Assembly (NCBI GenBank): GCA_023433505.1
Contig: JAEZCO010000009.1
Span: forward strand, 81,378 to 145,377
Direction: 5' to 3'
Source: Bacillota bacterium
Lineage (GTDB): Bacteria; Bacillota; Clostridia; Acetivibrionales; DTU013
Length of the DNA: 64,000 bases
Translations under genes and position numbers: made by a program
Part shown: positions 25,704-32,302 of the stretch, one piece after another
Position numbering within the stretch: position 1 is the first letter of the stretch
How the letters are laid out: each line of letters starts with the position of its first letter
The notes under the pieces: generated by a model
Told to the model about the DNA's origin: nothing
What the model saw: the letters and a program-made list of their open reading frames with translations, nothing else
Database searches by the model: none

Positions 25704-25774
25704 GGTAAGTATTTGAAAGCGGTATTCTGCATTAGGGACAGAAAACATCCCGGGGCTCTGACCTGCTTATCTTT

Positions 25775-26269
25775 TTATACAATGTTCAATTTTTTTATCC
25801 ACTCCGATGCCGATTCTTTTATAGCTTCGGGAGTAATGACATTCTTCATCTTAGTTGTTACTGAAAAGCTGTCCACCACTTTGCCGCCACGGTTTTCGAT
25901 CCTCTTTGTCACGGAGTCGATGACCTTCTGAGGTACCTTGCTATCCGCTTTGGTTATCAGCAGATACACTTTTTTACCCTTTAAATCAGCCTTGCTGATA
26001 AAAGCATTTATGGCTGGCGTACTGCGGGACGCCCATACCTGTAATCCGAGGAAGACATTATCATACCCTTTGAGTGAAAAATCCATCGGCTTCAACCTGC
26101 TTTTCATACCTACCAGAGCCGAGAAAGCCGCTCCCATAAAGCCTGCTCCGCTCTTGCGTTCTTTCACCTCTTCAAGCTTTTTCAAATCCCCGCCGACGAG
26201 AGTATGTATTTCTTTGGCAACGGCCTCGGTATTACCCATCCAGGAATAGTACACAACAAGATTTTTCAT
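25775..26269 (-). CDS. Flavodoxin-like protein
   Basis: This 164-residue protein has the flavodoxin FMN phosphate loop near the N-terminus (VVYYSWMGNTEAVAKEI), a second flavin loop around GLQVWASRSTPAINAF and a third near TKADSKVPQ. The length and the order of strands fit a short-chain flavodoxin, which carries electrons in place of ferredoxin. The usual Trp/Tyr stacking positions are partly met by W in QVWAS. It is transcribed alone, ended by the terminator at 25668-25703. The redox partner is unknown. Confidence 0.87.
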   Translation of the reverse strand: MKNLVVYYSWMGNTEAVAKEIHTLVGGDLKKLEEVKERKSGAGFMGAAFSALVGMKSRLKPMDFSLKGYDNVFLGLQVWASRSTPAINAFISKADLKGKKVYLLITKADSKVPQKVIDSVTKRIENRGGKVVDSFSVTTKMKNVITPEAIKESASEWIKKLNIV

Positions 26270-26422
26270 ATGCTGCCTCCCTTAGTTAAACTACAATTCC
26301 TATATTCCATATATTTCAATTATAGCTTAACCATATCGCCTGTCAATAAAATTAATACCGGCATCGGATTAATAGTAAAGTTTGCGGCGGACATGCATAT
26401 ATTTGTAGTGGGGGTCATTGTG

Positions 26423-26638
26423 ATGAAGCTTGCAAATTTGCCTTTGGAAACGGATGAACAAAAAAAAGAATATGAGCTTGAGTTGGCAAGGATGAAAGCA
26501 AAGTTCGATGCCGAGCTGTATTATAAATCTGCGAAAATGCTGAGAATATATAAAATGCAAAAGACCTTTATTTACTCATTCTTTATTACTCTGGTCGGCG
26601 CCTGCATTGCTTTTTTGCTTGGGGTATTCGGCGGTTAA
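26423..26638 (+). CDS. Small single-helix membrane protein
   Basis: This 71-residue protein has a charged helical N-terminal half (LETDEQKKEYELELARMKAKFDAELY split by family-unknown spacing) and one C-terminal transmembrane helix (about residues 47-66, FIYSFFITLVGACIAFLLGV). The adjacent GTG at 26420 is another possible start; GGGGG lies about 8 bases upstream. The upstream reading to 26204 is an unlikely extension because it overlaps the divergent flavodoxin start. I do not recognise a family. It lies between the flavodoxin and the putative inversion region. Confidence 0.55.
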   Translation: MKLANLPLETDEQKKEYELELARMKAKFDAELYYKSAKMLRIYKMQKTFIYSFFITLVGACIAFLLGVFGG

Positions 26639-26684
26639 TGATGCTTTAAGAGCCATTCTTCAGGTACATATTTCATATAAAAAT

Positions 26685-26707
26685 GCAGCATATTAACTAT
26701 ATGCTGC
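26685..26707. other. Perfect 9-bp hairpin
   Basis: GCAGCATAT and ATATGCTGC pair around the loop TAACT. With no T run it is not a clear terminator; it lies 47 bases after the small membrane protein gene. Confidence 0.4.
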
Positions 26708-26801
26708 CCGGGTAATTCTCTCTTAGAATATACAAGTTATCCGAATATCAATCTTCTTGTGACCATCCGATATATGCGTCTCAACCTGCATTATGCTTAT
26801 G

Positions 26802-26831
26802 TATGCAACAATATACATAATTTGTTGCGTA
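26802..26831 (-). repeat. Inversion-site candidate A (pair A/B)
   Basis: This is a 30-bp imperfect palindrome. On the minus strand the left arm is TACGCAACA, the 12-bp core AATTATGTATAT and the right arm TGTTGCATA. The core plus four bases on each side is identical, in inverted orientation, to site B at 27611-27640. It lies 82 bases beyond the 3' end of the recombinase gene. Confidence 0.7.
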
Positions 26832-26913
26832 TAACTAATTCGACAGAAAAATACTTAATCCTGCATAAATATTAAAAAAATTTTCTTATATTAGATTTTT
26901 CTTACACGTTCCT

Positions 26914-27474
26914 TTAAAACTGGACCAGGGAATAAAGTTCATCTTTTTGATCCTGATTGATCCCGATATATCGGAGGGTGATCCCCGGAGAACTGTGGTT
27001 AAAGGTATCCATGATCAGGCCAATATTATATTTTGACATTTTATAGGTCCAATAGCCCCAGGTTTTGCGCAGGCTGTGGGTTCCGAAGTTTTGGATGCCC
27101 ATTAGCTCCGCAGCTTCCTTCAATACCCTGTAGGCCTGGATACGTCCCAAATGACCGCCCTTCTTGCTGGAAAAAAGGTAGCTGTGGTAGGACAGCATCC
27201 GGCTTTTCACGCTGGTTTCCAGGGCTTTTTGCAGCGTATTGTTTATCTTGATTTTTTTCTCTTTTCCCGTCTTTTTTTCTTTCAATATCAAGTAATCCAT
27301 AAATTCCATATTCTCGTTAAAAATATCCTTTACCTTCAGAGGAATAATATCACTTATTCTCAGCCCCGTATTCAGTCCAAATTTAAAGATGAGTCCATAT
27401 TTTGAGTCTTTGCCATTAAGATAATTGTACATTTGTTTGACTCTGGCCCTGTCTCTGATCGGTTCTACTGTCAT
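26914..27474 (-). CDS. Small tyrosine recombinase (catalytic domain only)
   Basis: This 186-residue protein is a tyrosine recombinase consisting of the catalytic domain alone. Recognisable elements are the first Arg in GLNTGLRISDI, the HxxR box in THSLRKTWGYW, the second His/Trp position as FNHSSPGITLRYIGI and the nucleophile Tyr in RYIGI. There is no N-terminal SAM-like core-binding domain. This compact form is typical of DNA invertases such as FimB/FimE and of related clostridial recombinases, and is less usual for phage integrases. It has its own SigA-type promoter and AGAGG before the ATG. Inverted 30-bp sites A and B lie on its two sides, which suggests that it flips its own gene segment and possibly the neighbouring C/D segment. 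Confidence 0.9.
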   Translation of the reverse strand: MTVEPIRDRARVKQMYNYLNGKDSKYGLIFKFGLNTGLRISDIIPLKVKDIFNENMEFMDYLILKEKKTGKEKKIKINNTLQKALETSVKSRMLSYHSYLFSSKKGGHLGRIQAYRVLKEAAELMGIQNFGTHSLRKTWGYWTYKMSKYNIGLIMDTFNHSSPGITLRYIGINQDQKDELYSLVQF

Positions 27475-27510
27475 AATATACCTCTATTTAACGTATTTTT
27501 TTTATACTTA

Positions 27511-27539
27511 ATTATATTTTTTGTTTCATATTATTTCAA
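27511..27539 (-). promoter_or_regulatory. SigA-type promoter of the recombinase gene
   Basis: On the minus strand TTGAAA (complement of 27534-27539) and TATAAT (complement of 27511-27516) are exactly 17 bases apart, 37 bases before the recombinase ATG. If the A-B segment were inverted, this promoter would face cheY1. Confidence 0.8.
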
Positions 27540-27610
27540 GCTATTTTTGAAAATATTCACAAGCTATAAATAAATTTGTTAGTAAAATAAAGGTGTACAT
27601 TCAACAGGAT

Positions 27611-27640
27611 AATGTAACAAATTATGTATATTGTTACATT
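27611..27640 (+). repeat. Inversion-site candidate B (pair A/B)
   Basis: Arms AATGTAACA and TGTTACATT are perfect inverted repeats around the core AATTATGTATAT. The core is asymmetric and is found in inverted orientation in site A. It ends 39 bases before the cheY1 ATG. Confidence 0.75.
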
Positions 27641-27679
27641 TGAATTTGACGCGAATGCATAAATTTTATGGAGGTTTTT

Positions 27680-28054
27680 ATGGAGGACGCCTACAGGGTG
27701 ATGGTTATAGATGACGCAGCCTTTATCGCAAAAGTCGTTGAGAAGGCTTTAAAGCCTTATAATTTTGAAATTGCAGGCTATGCCGGCAATGGAAAACTGG
27801 GTCTTGAACTGTTTGAGAAAATCATGCCCGACGTTGTTGTGCTGGATATAACAATGCCTGAAATGGACGGATTGGAGGTGGCGGAACATCTGTTCAAAAA
27901 GGATCCGAAGCCTAAAGTTGTAATGCTAAGCGCCCTGGGAGGGCATGAGCATTATATCGAAAGAGCAAAGGAGATCGGCGTGGAGAAATTTCTTATAAAG
28001 CCGTTTAAGGATAATGAGCTGATTGATGCAATCATGTCTTTGCTGAAGCAATAA
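27680..28054 (+). CDS. CheY-like single-domain response regulator 1
   Basis: This 124-residue protein is a stand-alone receiver domain. It has the acidic pair in VMVIDDAAF, the phospho-acceptor Asp in VVVLDITMPEMDG (about residue 54), the Ser/Thr position in VMLSALGG and the Lys in FLIKPFKD. No output domain is present, as in CheY. The ATG at 27680 is preferred over 27668, because GGAGG is 5 bases before it. It lies just right of site B and begins the chemosensory genes. With a second CheY-like gene 528 bases on, the two regulators may share phosphate from the CheA at 29974. Confidence 0.88.
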   Translation: MEDAYRVMVIDDAAFIAKVVEKALKPYNFEIAGYAGNGKLGLELFEKIMPDVVVLDITMPEMDGLEVAEHLFKKDPKPKVVMLSALGGHEHYIERAKEIGVEKFLIKPFKDNELIDAIMSLLKQ

Positions 28055-28236
28055 AAAAACATGGTATGAAATCCGTCCGATGGATAAATTATATTTGAAC
28101 TTTGATAATAAAGCACGAATTGGTTGCAACACAGTGTTTTTTCGCCAATGGGAAAAAAATTTTTTATATTGGAGAACATAAGATAAAATAGAGGGCCGTA
28201 TGCAGAAAATAACCGGGCTGGGATTTGTATCCTCTA

Positions 28237-28266
28237 AATGTAACACTATGATAATTTTGTTTCATA
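28237..28266 (-). repeat. Inversion-site candidate D (pair C/D)
   Basis: On the minus strand the left arm is TATGAAACA, the core AAATTATCATAG and the right arm TGTTACATT. The arms pair with one internal mismatch. The central six bases TTATCA are shared with site C, which lies in the opposite orientation. Confidence 0.65.
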
Positions 28267-28356
28267 GGTGTATTTTCGACATTAAATTCTATTTTCCTGC
28301 AAAAAACATAAAAATAGTTTGAATTTTTATTCTCTGAGGCTATTACATAATTTGGC

Positions 28357-28383
28357 ATATCGGCCTTGGGAATAAAGCGTTTC
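28357..28383 (-). promoter_or_regulatory. SigD (sigma-28)-like promoter facing away from cheY2
   Basis: On the minus strand GAAA (complement of 28380-28383) and GCCGATAT (complement of 28357-28364) are 15 bases apart. The consensus for motility sigma factor SigD is TAAA-N15-GCCGATAT, so only one base of the -35 differs. It lies inside the C/D segment and now points left; inversion between D and C would place it about 130 bases before cheY2, reading into it. Confidence 0.6.
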
Positions 28384-28538
28384 GTACAGGATGCTCAAAA
28401 AAGTCATTCTTTAACAGCAGCCGGTTCGTCTTTTCAATTTAATGCAACTAATTTGTAAAAATATTAGAAAATTATTACATGATATTTTGAGATGAAAACA
28501 TAAAAAAAGAACAGTATACCAGAAAATTAAAGGCTTCT

Positions 28539-28568
28539 AATGTAACAAAATTATCAAAATGTTACATA
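28539..28568 (+). repeat. Inversion-site candidate C (pair C/D)
   Basis: Arms AATGTAACA and TGTTACATA surround the core AAATTATCAAAA. The left arm is identical to that of site B and the core matches site D in 10 of 12 positions in inverted orientation. It ends 14 bases before the cheY2 ATG, directly before its ribosome binding site. Confidence 0.72.
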
Positions 28569-28582
28569 GAAAGGAAAAATAA

Positions 28583-28966
28583 ATGAATAATCCTTTAAAA
28601 ATTCTGGTGATTGATGATTCTCCATTTATATTGAAAGCGGTTAAAAGGGCTGTAGAGCCCCAGGGGCACGAAATTATAGGGTATGCCGACAACGGAAGGT
28701 CCGGAGTTGAAATGTATGAAAAATATAAACCCGATATTGTGACGCTGGATGTGACCATGCCGGTGATGGATGGGCTGGAAACCGCATCAAGCCTCATGAG
28801 TAAGGATCCCGGCGTGAGGATCATCATGATAAGCGCCATGGGAGATGAAACACTTGTGCAATGCGCGCAGAAAATAGGCGTCAGGCATTTCGTATCAAAA
28901 CCTTTCAAGCCTGACAATCTGCTCAATACAATCAATGACGTGATAAAAAAACAGCTGCATAAATAA
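28583..28966 (+). CDS. CheY-like single-domain response regulator 2
   Basis: This 127-residue receiver has the acidic pair in LVIDDSPF, the phospho-acceptor Asp in IVTLDVTMPVMDG (about residue 53), Ser in IMISAMGD and Lys in FVSKPFKP. It resembles the upstream CheY (shared MDGLE, KDP and PFK segments), so the two may have arisen by duplication. GAAAGGA precedes the ATG by 8-9 bases. It opens the run cheY2-cheX-cheX-cheA-cheW-mcp-cheR-cheD-cheB, all in one direction with short gaps. Its expression would depend on the orientation of the C/D segment if that segment inverts. Confidence 0.9.
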   Translation: MNNPLKILVIDDSPFILKAVKRAVEPQGHEIIGYADNGRSGVEMYEKYKPDIVTLDVTMPVMDGLETASSLMSKDPGVRIIMISAMGDETLVQCAQKIGVRHFVSKPFKPDNLLNTINDVIKKQLHK

Positions 28967-28979
28967 GGTGGGTAAATGG

Positions 28980-29447
28980 ATGGGCGAGGACAAATTTAAA
29001 AAGATTATGGAGTGCTTTGATCATACCTTTCAGGAAGTTATTCAGGAGATGTCGGATTTTTCAGTGACAGGCTGCAATGAAATAAAACTATCCCAGGAGA
29101 GGAAATTTGCCGTAATCGTCGGCATTGTAGCGGCGAAAAAGGGAAGGATCCTGTTTGAAGCGGACCAGGAGCTGGTCCGCAGGATTACGGAAGGCATGAA
29201 CGGCGAACCACTTGGCAATGTAATGCATACCTATTACTTTTTAACGGAATTTACAAATATTTTTTGCGGAAATGCCGTTTCACAGCTAAACAATCTCTAT
29301 AAGGACAGCGAACTGAGATTAACTCCGCCGGCGCTTTTTGTCGGCAGCGATATGCGTGTCATAACCCCCAGTATCCATTCGGAAGCACTTTATTACACCT
29401 CTGAATCGGGGCAGGCAATCCTGAATATAGGCATGGAAGGAGTGTGA
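28980..29447 (+). CDS. CheX-like CheY-P phosphatase 1
   Basis: This 155-residue protein fits the CheX family, in which an ExxN pair on a long helix removes phosphate from CheY-P. The helix here is FLTEFTNIFCGNAVSQLN, giving E and N in EFTN. The flanking strands (FAVIVGIVAAKKGRILFEA and LRLTPPALFVG) match the family. A GTG at 28968 is possible, but AAGGTGG sits 8 bases before the ATG at 28980. The gene starts 13 bases after cheY2 and overlaps the next phosphatase region closely, so they are surely one transcript. Two CheX genes for two CheY genes suggests one per regulator. Confidence 0.82.
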   Translation: MGEDKFKKIMECFDHTFQEVIQEMSDFSVTGCNEIKLSQERKFAVIVGIVAAKKGRILFEADQELVRRITEGMNGEPLGNVMHTYYFLTEFTNIFCGNAVSQLNNLYKDSELRLTPPALFVGSDMRVITPSIHSEALYYTSESGQAILNIGMEGV

Positions 29448-29452
29448 CCGTT

Positions 29453-29902
29453 ATGGAGATGAAACAGGCATTTATTGATTCCGTCGTTGAGGTCTTGCCA
29501 ATGTTCGGGATGACATGTACTTTTCAGGGTGAAATTGAAGAATCCGTACTGGCTTCCGTAAACCAGGTCAATGTTTTGATCGGCTTTACCGACGGCGTAA
29601 AAGGAAATATGATGGTGGCTTTGAAAAAAACCACGGCCGTAAAAGTCGCATCCGCCATGATGGGAGGAATGGCGCTGGAGGAACTGGACGAGATGGCGGA
29701 AAGCGCCATCGGTGAAATGGCGAATTTATTTGTGGGATATACCATCGGGAAATTACAGGGCGGGCCTGTAATCAATTTTTCACCCCCTACCCTCGCCATT
29801 GGGGAAAGGATGTTTCTTATGATCAGCAGGATTAAGACCACGAAATTATCCTTTAAACTGGGAGAGGAAATATTTACCCTTTCTTTCTGCCTGGAACAGT
29901 AG
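29453..29902 (+). CDS. CheX-like CheY-P phosphatase 2
   Basis: This 149-residue protein has the CheX/CheC-type phosphatase helix AESAIGEMANLFVGYTIG with Glu and Asn in EMAN. It continues with VNVLIGFTDGVKGNMMVALKK before and FSPPTLAIGERMF after. It is more distant from the first CheX than expected for a recent duplicate. GGAAGGAG lies 10 bases before the ATG at 29453; the upstream GTG at 29444 falls inside that site. It is followed by cheA after 71 bases. Membrane or signal segments are absent, so it acts in the cytoplasm on CheY-P. Confidence 0.82.
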   Translation: MEMKQAFIDSVVEVLPMFGMTCTFQGEIEESVLASVNQVNVLIGFTDGVKGNMMVALKKTTAVKVASAMMGGMALEELDEMAESAIGEMANLFVGYTIGKLQGGPVINFSPPTLAIGERMFLMISRIKTTKLSFKLGEEIFTLSFCLEQ

Positions 29903-29973
29903 CGGCTTCATAACAGTTTTGCGCCGCAGAAAGCAAGGACCCCGGAAATTGACGAGAGGAGATAAGCTTACGG

Positions 29974-31818
29974 ATGGACGAAGACTCAATTGATAAAATT
30001 ATTGAGAGCAATGGCAGCACGAATGAAGCCTCCTGCGACAATATAGACCCTGAATTTCTAAATGACTTCATTCTGGATACAAAGGAACATATAGAGAAGA
30101 TAGAGATGGACACCTTGCTTCTGGAGACGGAGCCCGGCAATAAGGATGCCATCAACAGCCTGTTCAGGGAATTTCACACCATCAAGGGCTCTGCGGGATT
30201 TGTCGAGCAGCAGCGGATACAGGATATCGCCCACCAGACGGAAACGCTTCTGGACCGCTGCAGGACCGGACGCACGGAAGTGAAAAAAATCATTGTCGAC
30301 TTACTGCTGAAATCTACGGATTTTATTAAAAAGCTTACGGAGAATCTTTGCCTGAATCAGGACGCTGAATTTCTGAAGTCCGTCAAGGCGCACCTGGCGA
30401 AGCTTTCAAGTCAGGGGGAAATCCCGGGAGAGGACCCTGAAAACAGCGGCCGGGTGGAAAAATTGGGTGAAATCCTGGTGGGGCAGGGAAGGATCAAGCC
30501 GGAGGAGGTCGGCGAAATATTGGCGAAACAGCAAACCGACCATCCGGAGCTCAAGTTCGGCCAGATCGTTCTTAAGGAAAAAAAAGCGGGGGTCAATGAA
30601 GTCATTGAATCCCTCCGGAAGCAGGAGTATGAAACTAAAAAGGCTGTAAGCGAAAGCGGGTATATCCGGATACCGGTACAGAAGGTAGATAACCTTGTCG
30701 ACATGATGGGAGAGCTGATAATAACCCAATCCCTGGTGGAACAGGAAATGTGCAGGCGGTTTGGCATGGATGACAAATTTGTATCCGACCTCTTAAAGAT
30801 GTCAAGGATTACCAAGGATATTCAAAATCTTTCCATGTCCTTGCGGATGGTATCCCTTCGGTCTACCTTTCAGAAGATAAACCGGATCGGACGGGATACC
30901 ATTGCCGAATTGGGAAAAAGCATCAGTATCGGGTTATCAGGGGAAGAGACGGAAATAGACCGGGGTGTGGCTGAAAAATTGCTGGACCCGCTGATGCACC
31001 TTGTGAAAAACTGTATTTCCCATGGAATCGAGAATGAGCGGGAGAGGGCTGAAAAGGGCAAGCCGGCTCAAGGGCAGGTCCGGATCGAAGCTTATAATAA
31101 ACGGGGAAATATCTACATTGAGATATCCGACGACGGCAATGGAATCGACACAGGCAAAACCTATAAAAAAGCCGTTGAAAAAGGTCTGATAGACCCAGCC
31201 GCGGGATACAGCGAAGAGGAAAAACTGAATATGATCTTTTTACCCGGCCTGTCAACCTCCGATACCGTCAACAATGTTTCCGGACGCGGCGTAGGTCTGG
31301 ATGTTGTTAAAACGGAAATGTCGAAAATCGGGGGCAGAGTTGAAGTGATCAGCCAGCCGGGAAAAGGCTGCACCTTTATATTGAAAATCCCCATAAACCT
31401 GGCGGTTATGAACGGGACCATCGTAGATATCATGGGAAATCACTGTATCATCCCTACGTTAAACATTAAGAAAATATTCAAACCCGAACAAAGCCAGTTG
31501 GTTTCCGTCAGGGGCAAAAGGACCATGATCCGGGTAAGGGAGGATATTATCCCTATCATACCTCTGGATAGCATATACACCATTACGGAAGGCGGTGGGA
31601 ACAGCGACACGGACTTGATCGTAGTCATTGAGCTGGAACAAAAACAAAAGGCATTGCCGGTAAGAAGCATTATAGGAAAGCAGGAAGTTGTAGTCAAATC
31701 TCTAGGGTATGAGTTCAGCAGCCTGGATTTTATATCCGGCGCATCTATCCTGGGAGACGGAAAGGTTTCTTTAATACTTGATGTGGAGAATTTATTCAGA
31801 ATGGAGGGCGGGAACTGA
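29974..31818 (+). CDS. cheA: Chemotaxis histidine kinase CheA
   Basis: This 614-residue kinase has an N-terminal Hpt domain with the phosphorylated His near residue 68 (FREFHTIKGSAGF). There is no usual P2 domain. Residues 162-217 instead hold two tandem segments of the MshEN/GspE-N pattern (LGEILVGQGRIKPEEV then FGQIVLKEKKAG), a fold that binds c-di-GMP in MshE. The dimerisation helices follow (about 235-300), then the ATPase with NCISHGIE (N box), DDGNGID (G1) and GRGVGLDVVK (G2). The last 140 residues form a CheW-like domain. It starts 71 bases after cheX2, and its stop overlaps the cheW start. It should phosphorylate the two CheY proteins and CheB. Confidence 0.93.
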   Translation: MDEDSIDKIIESNGSTNEASCDNIDPEFLNDFILDTKEHIEKIEMDTLLLETEPGNKDAINSLFREFHTIKGSAGFVEQQRIQDIAHQTETLLDRCRTGRTEVKKIIVDLLLKSTDFIKKLTENLCLNQDAEFLKSVKAHLAKLSSQGEIPGEDPENSGRVEKLGEILVGQGRIKPEEVGEILAKQQTDHPELKFGQIVLKEKKAGVNEVIESLRKQEYETKKAVSESGYIRIPVQKVDNLVDMMGELIITQSLVEQEMCRRFGMDDKFVSDLLKMSRITKDIQNLSMSLRMVSLRSTFQKINRIGRDTIAELGKSISIGLSGEETEIDRGVAEKLLDPLMHLVKNCISHGIENERERAEKGKPAQGQVRIEAYNKRGNIYIEISDDGNGIDTGKTYKKAVEKGLIDPAAGYSEEEKLNMIFLPGLSTSDTVNNVSGRGVGLDVVKTEMSKIGGRVEVISQPGKGCTFILKIPINLAVMNGTIVDIMGNHCIIPTLNIKKIFKPEQSQLVSVRGKRTMIRVREDIIPIIPLDSIYTITEGGGNSDTDLIVVIELEQKQKALPVRSIIGKQEVVVKSLGYEFSSLDFISGASILGDGKVSLILDVENLFRMEGGN

Positions 31819-32288
31819 TGGAAATTCAAGGCGGTAAATTTTTAACCTTTGCGCTTGGAAACGAGGAGTACGGGATTCCCATCCAAAAGGTCAAGGAAAT
31901 CATAGGCATCATGGACATCACCAATATCCCCAGGACCCCACAGTTCATCAAGGGCGTGATAAATCTGCGGGGCAAGATCATTCCTGTAATGGACCTGAGG
32001 TTAAAATTCGGGCTTGAGGAAAAGGTCTATAACCAGAGGACGTGCATCATCGTTGTTGAGATCAATATTTCCGAAAGCAAAAGGATGATGGGAATTGTCG
32101 TCGATACGGTCTCAGAGGTAGTAAACATACAGAGCGGCGAGATTGAGCCCCCGCCGCAATACAGCGCCCAGGCCGACAACGAATTTCTGATCGGTATGGG
32201 TAAGGTAAAGGGCAAGGTGATCCTGCTGTTGGAGATTGAGCAGGTGTTGACCAGTGAAGAGCTGGTCCTTCTAAAAGGAATCAAATGA
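31818..32288 (+). CDS. cheW: Chemotaxis coupling protein CheW
   Basis: This 156-residue protein is a full CheW. It starts KFLTFALGNEEYGIPIQKVKEIIG, followed by the typical IPRTPQFIKGVINLRGKIIPVMDL and ending with GKVILLLEIEQVL. CheW links receptors to CheA through its two beta barrels. The start overlaps the cheA stop by one base (TGATG), so translation is coupled. The next gene, a receptor, starts 14 bases later behind GAGGAGG. All conserved positions that contact the receptor tip are in normal context. Confidence 0.95.
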   Translation: MEIQGGKFLTFALGNEEYGIPIQKVKEIIGIMDITNIPRTPQFIKGVINLRGKIIPVMDLRLKFGLEEKVYNQRTCIIVVEINISESKRMMGIVVDTVSEVVNIQSGEIEPPPQYSAQADNEFLIGMGKVKGKVILLLEIEQVLTSEELVLLKGIK

Positions 32289-32302
32289 GGAGGATAAATA
32301 AC

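Larger units (their letters stand above)
28237..28568. other. Putative invertible non-coding segment upstream of cheY2
   Basis: Sites D (28237-28266) and C (28539-28568) face each other and enclose 272 bases with no gene. The segment contains a SigD/sigma-28-like promoter on the minus strand and at best a weak SigA-like one on the plus strand (TTGAAT 28319, TATTAC 28341). Size and layout match known invertible promoters such as fimS. The remainder of the 528-base gap between the two cheY genes (28055-28236) is AT-rich, with a CCAAT/ATTGG hairpin near 28143-28172 and nothing else I can name. Confidence 0.6.

Noticed and set aside
28164..28358. 64-codon frame on the minus strand across site D.
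   Set aside because: Low-complexity AT-rich translation without start signals; it overlaps the putative inversion site and promoter.
27611..28568. The TGTAACA-N12-TGTTACA palindromes read simply as operators for a transcription factor.
   Set aside because: Not excluded, but an operator does not explain why the asymmetric cores match in inverted pairs (12 of 12 for A/B, 10 of 12 for C/D) around a recombinase gene; inversion sites explain both facts.
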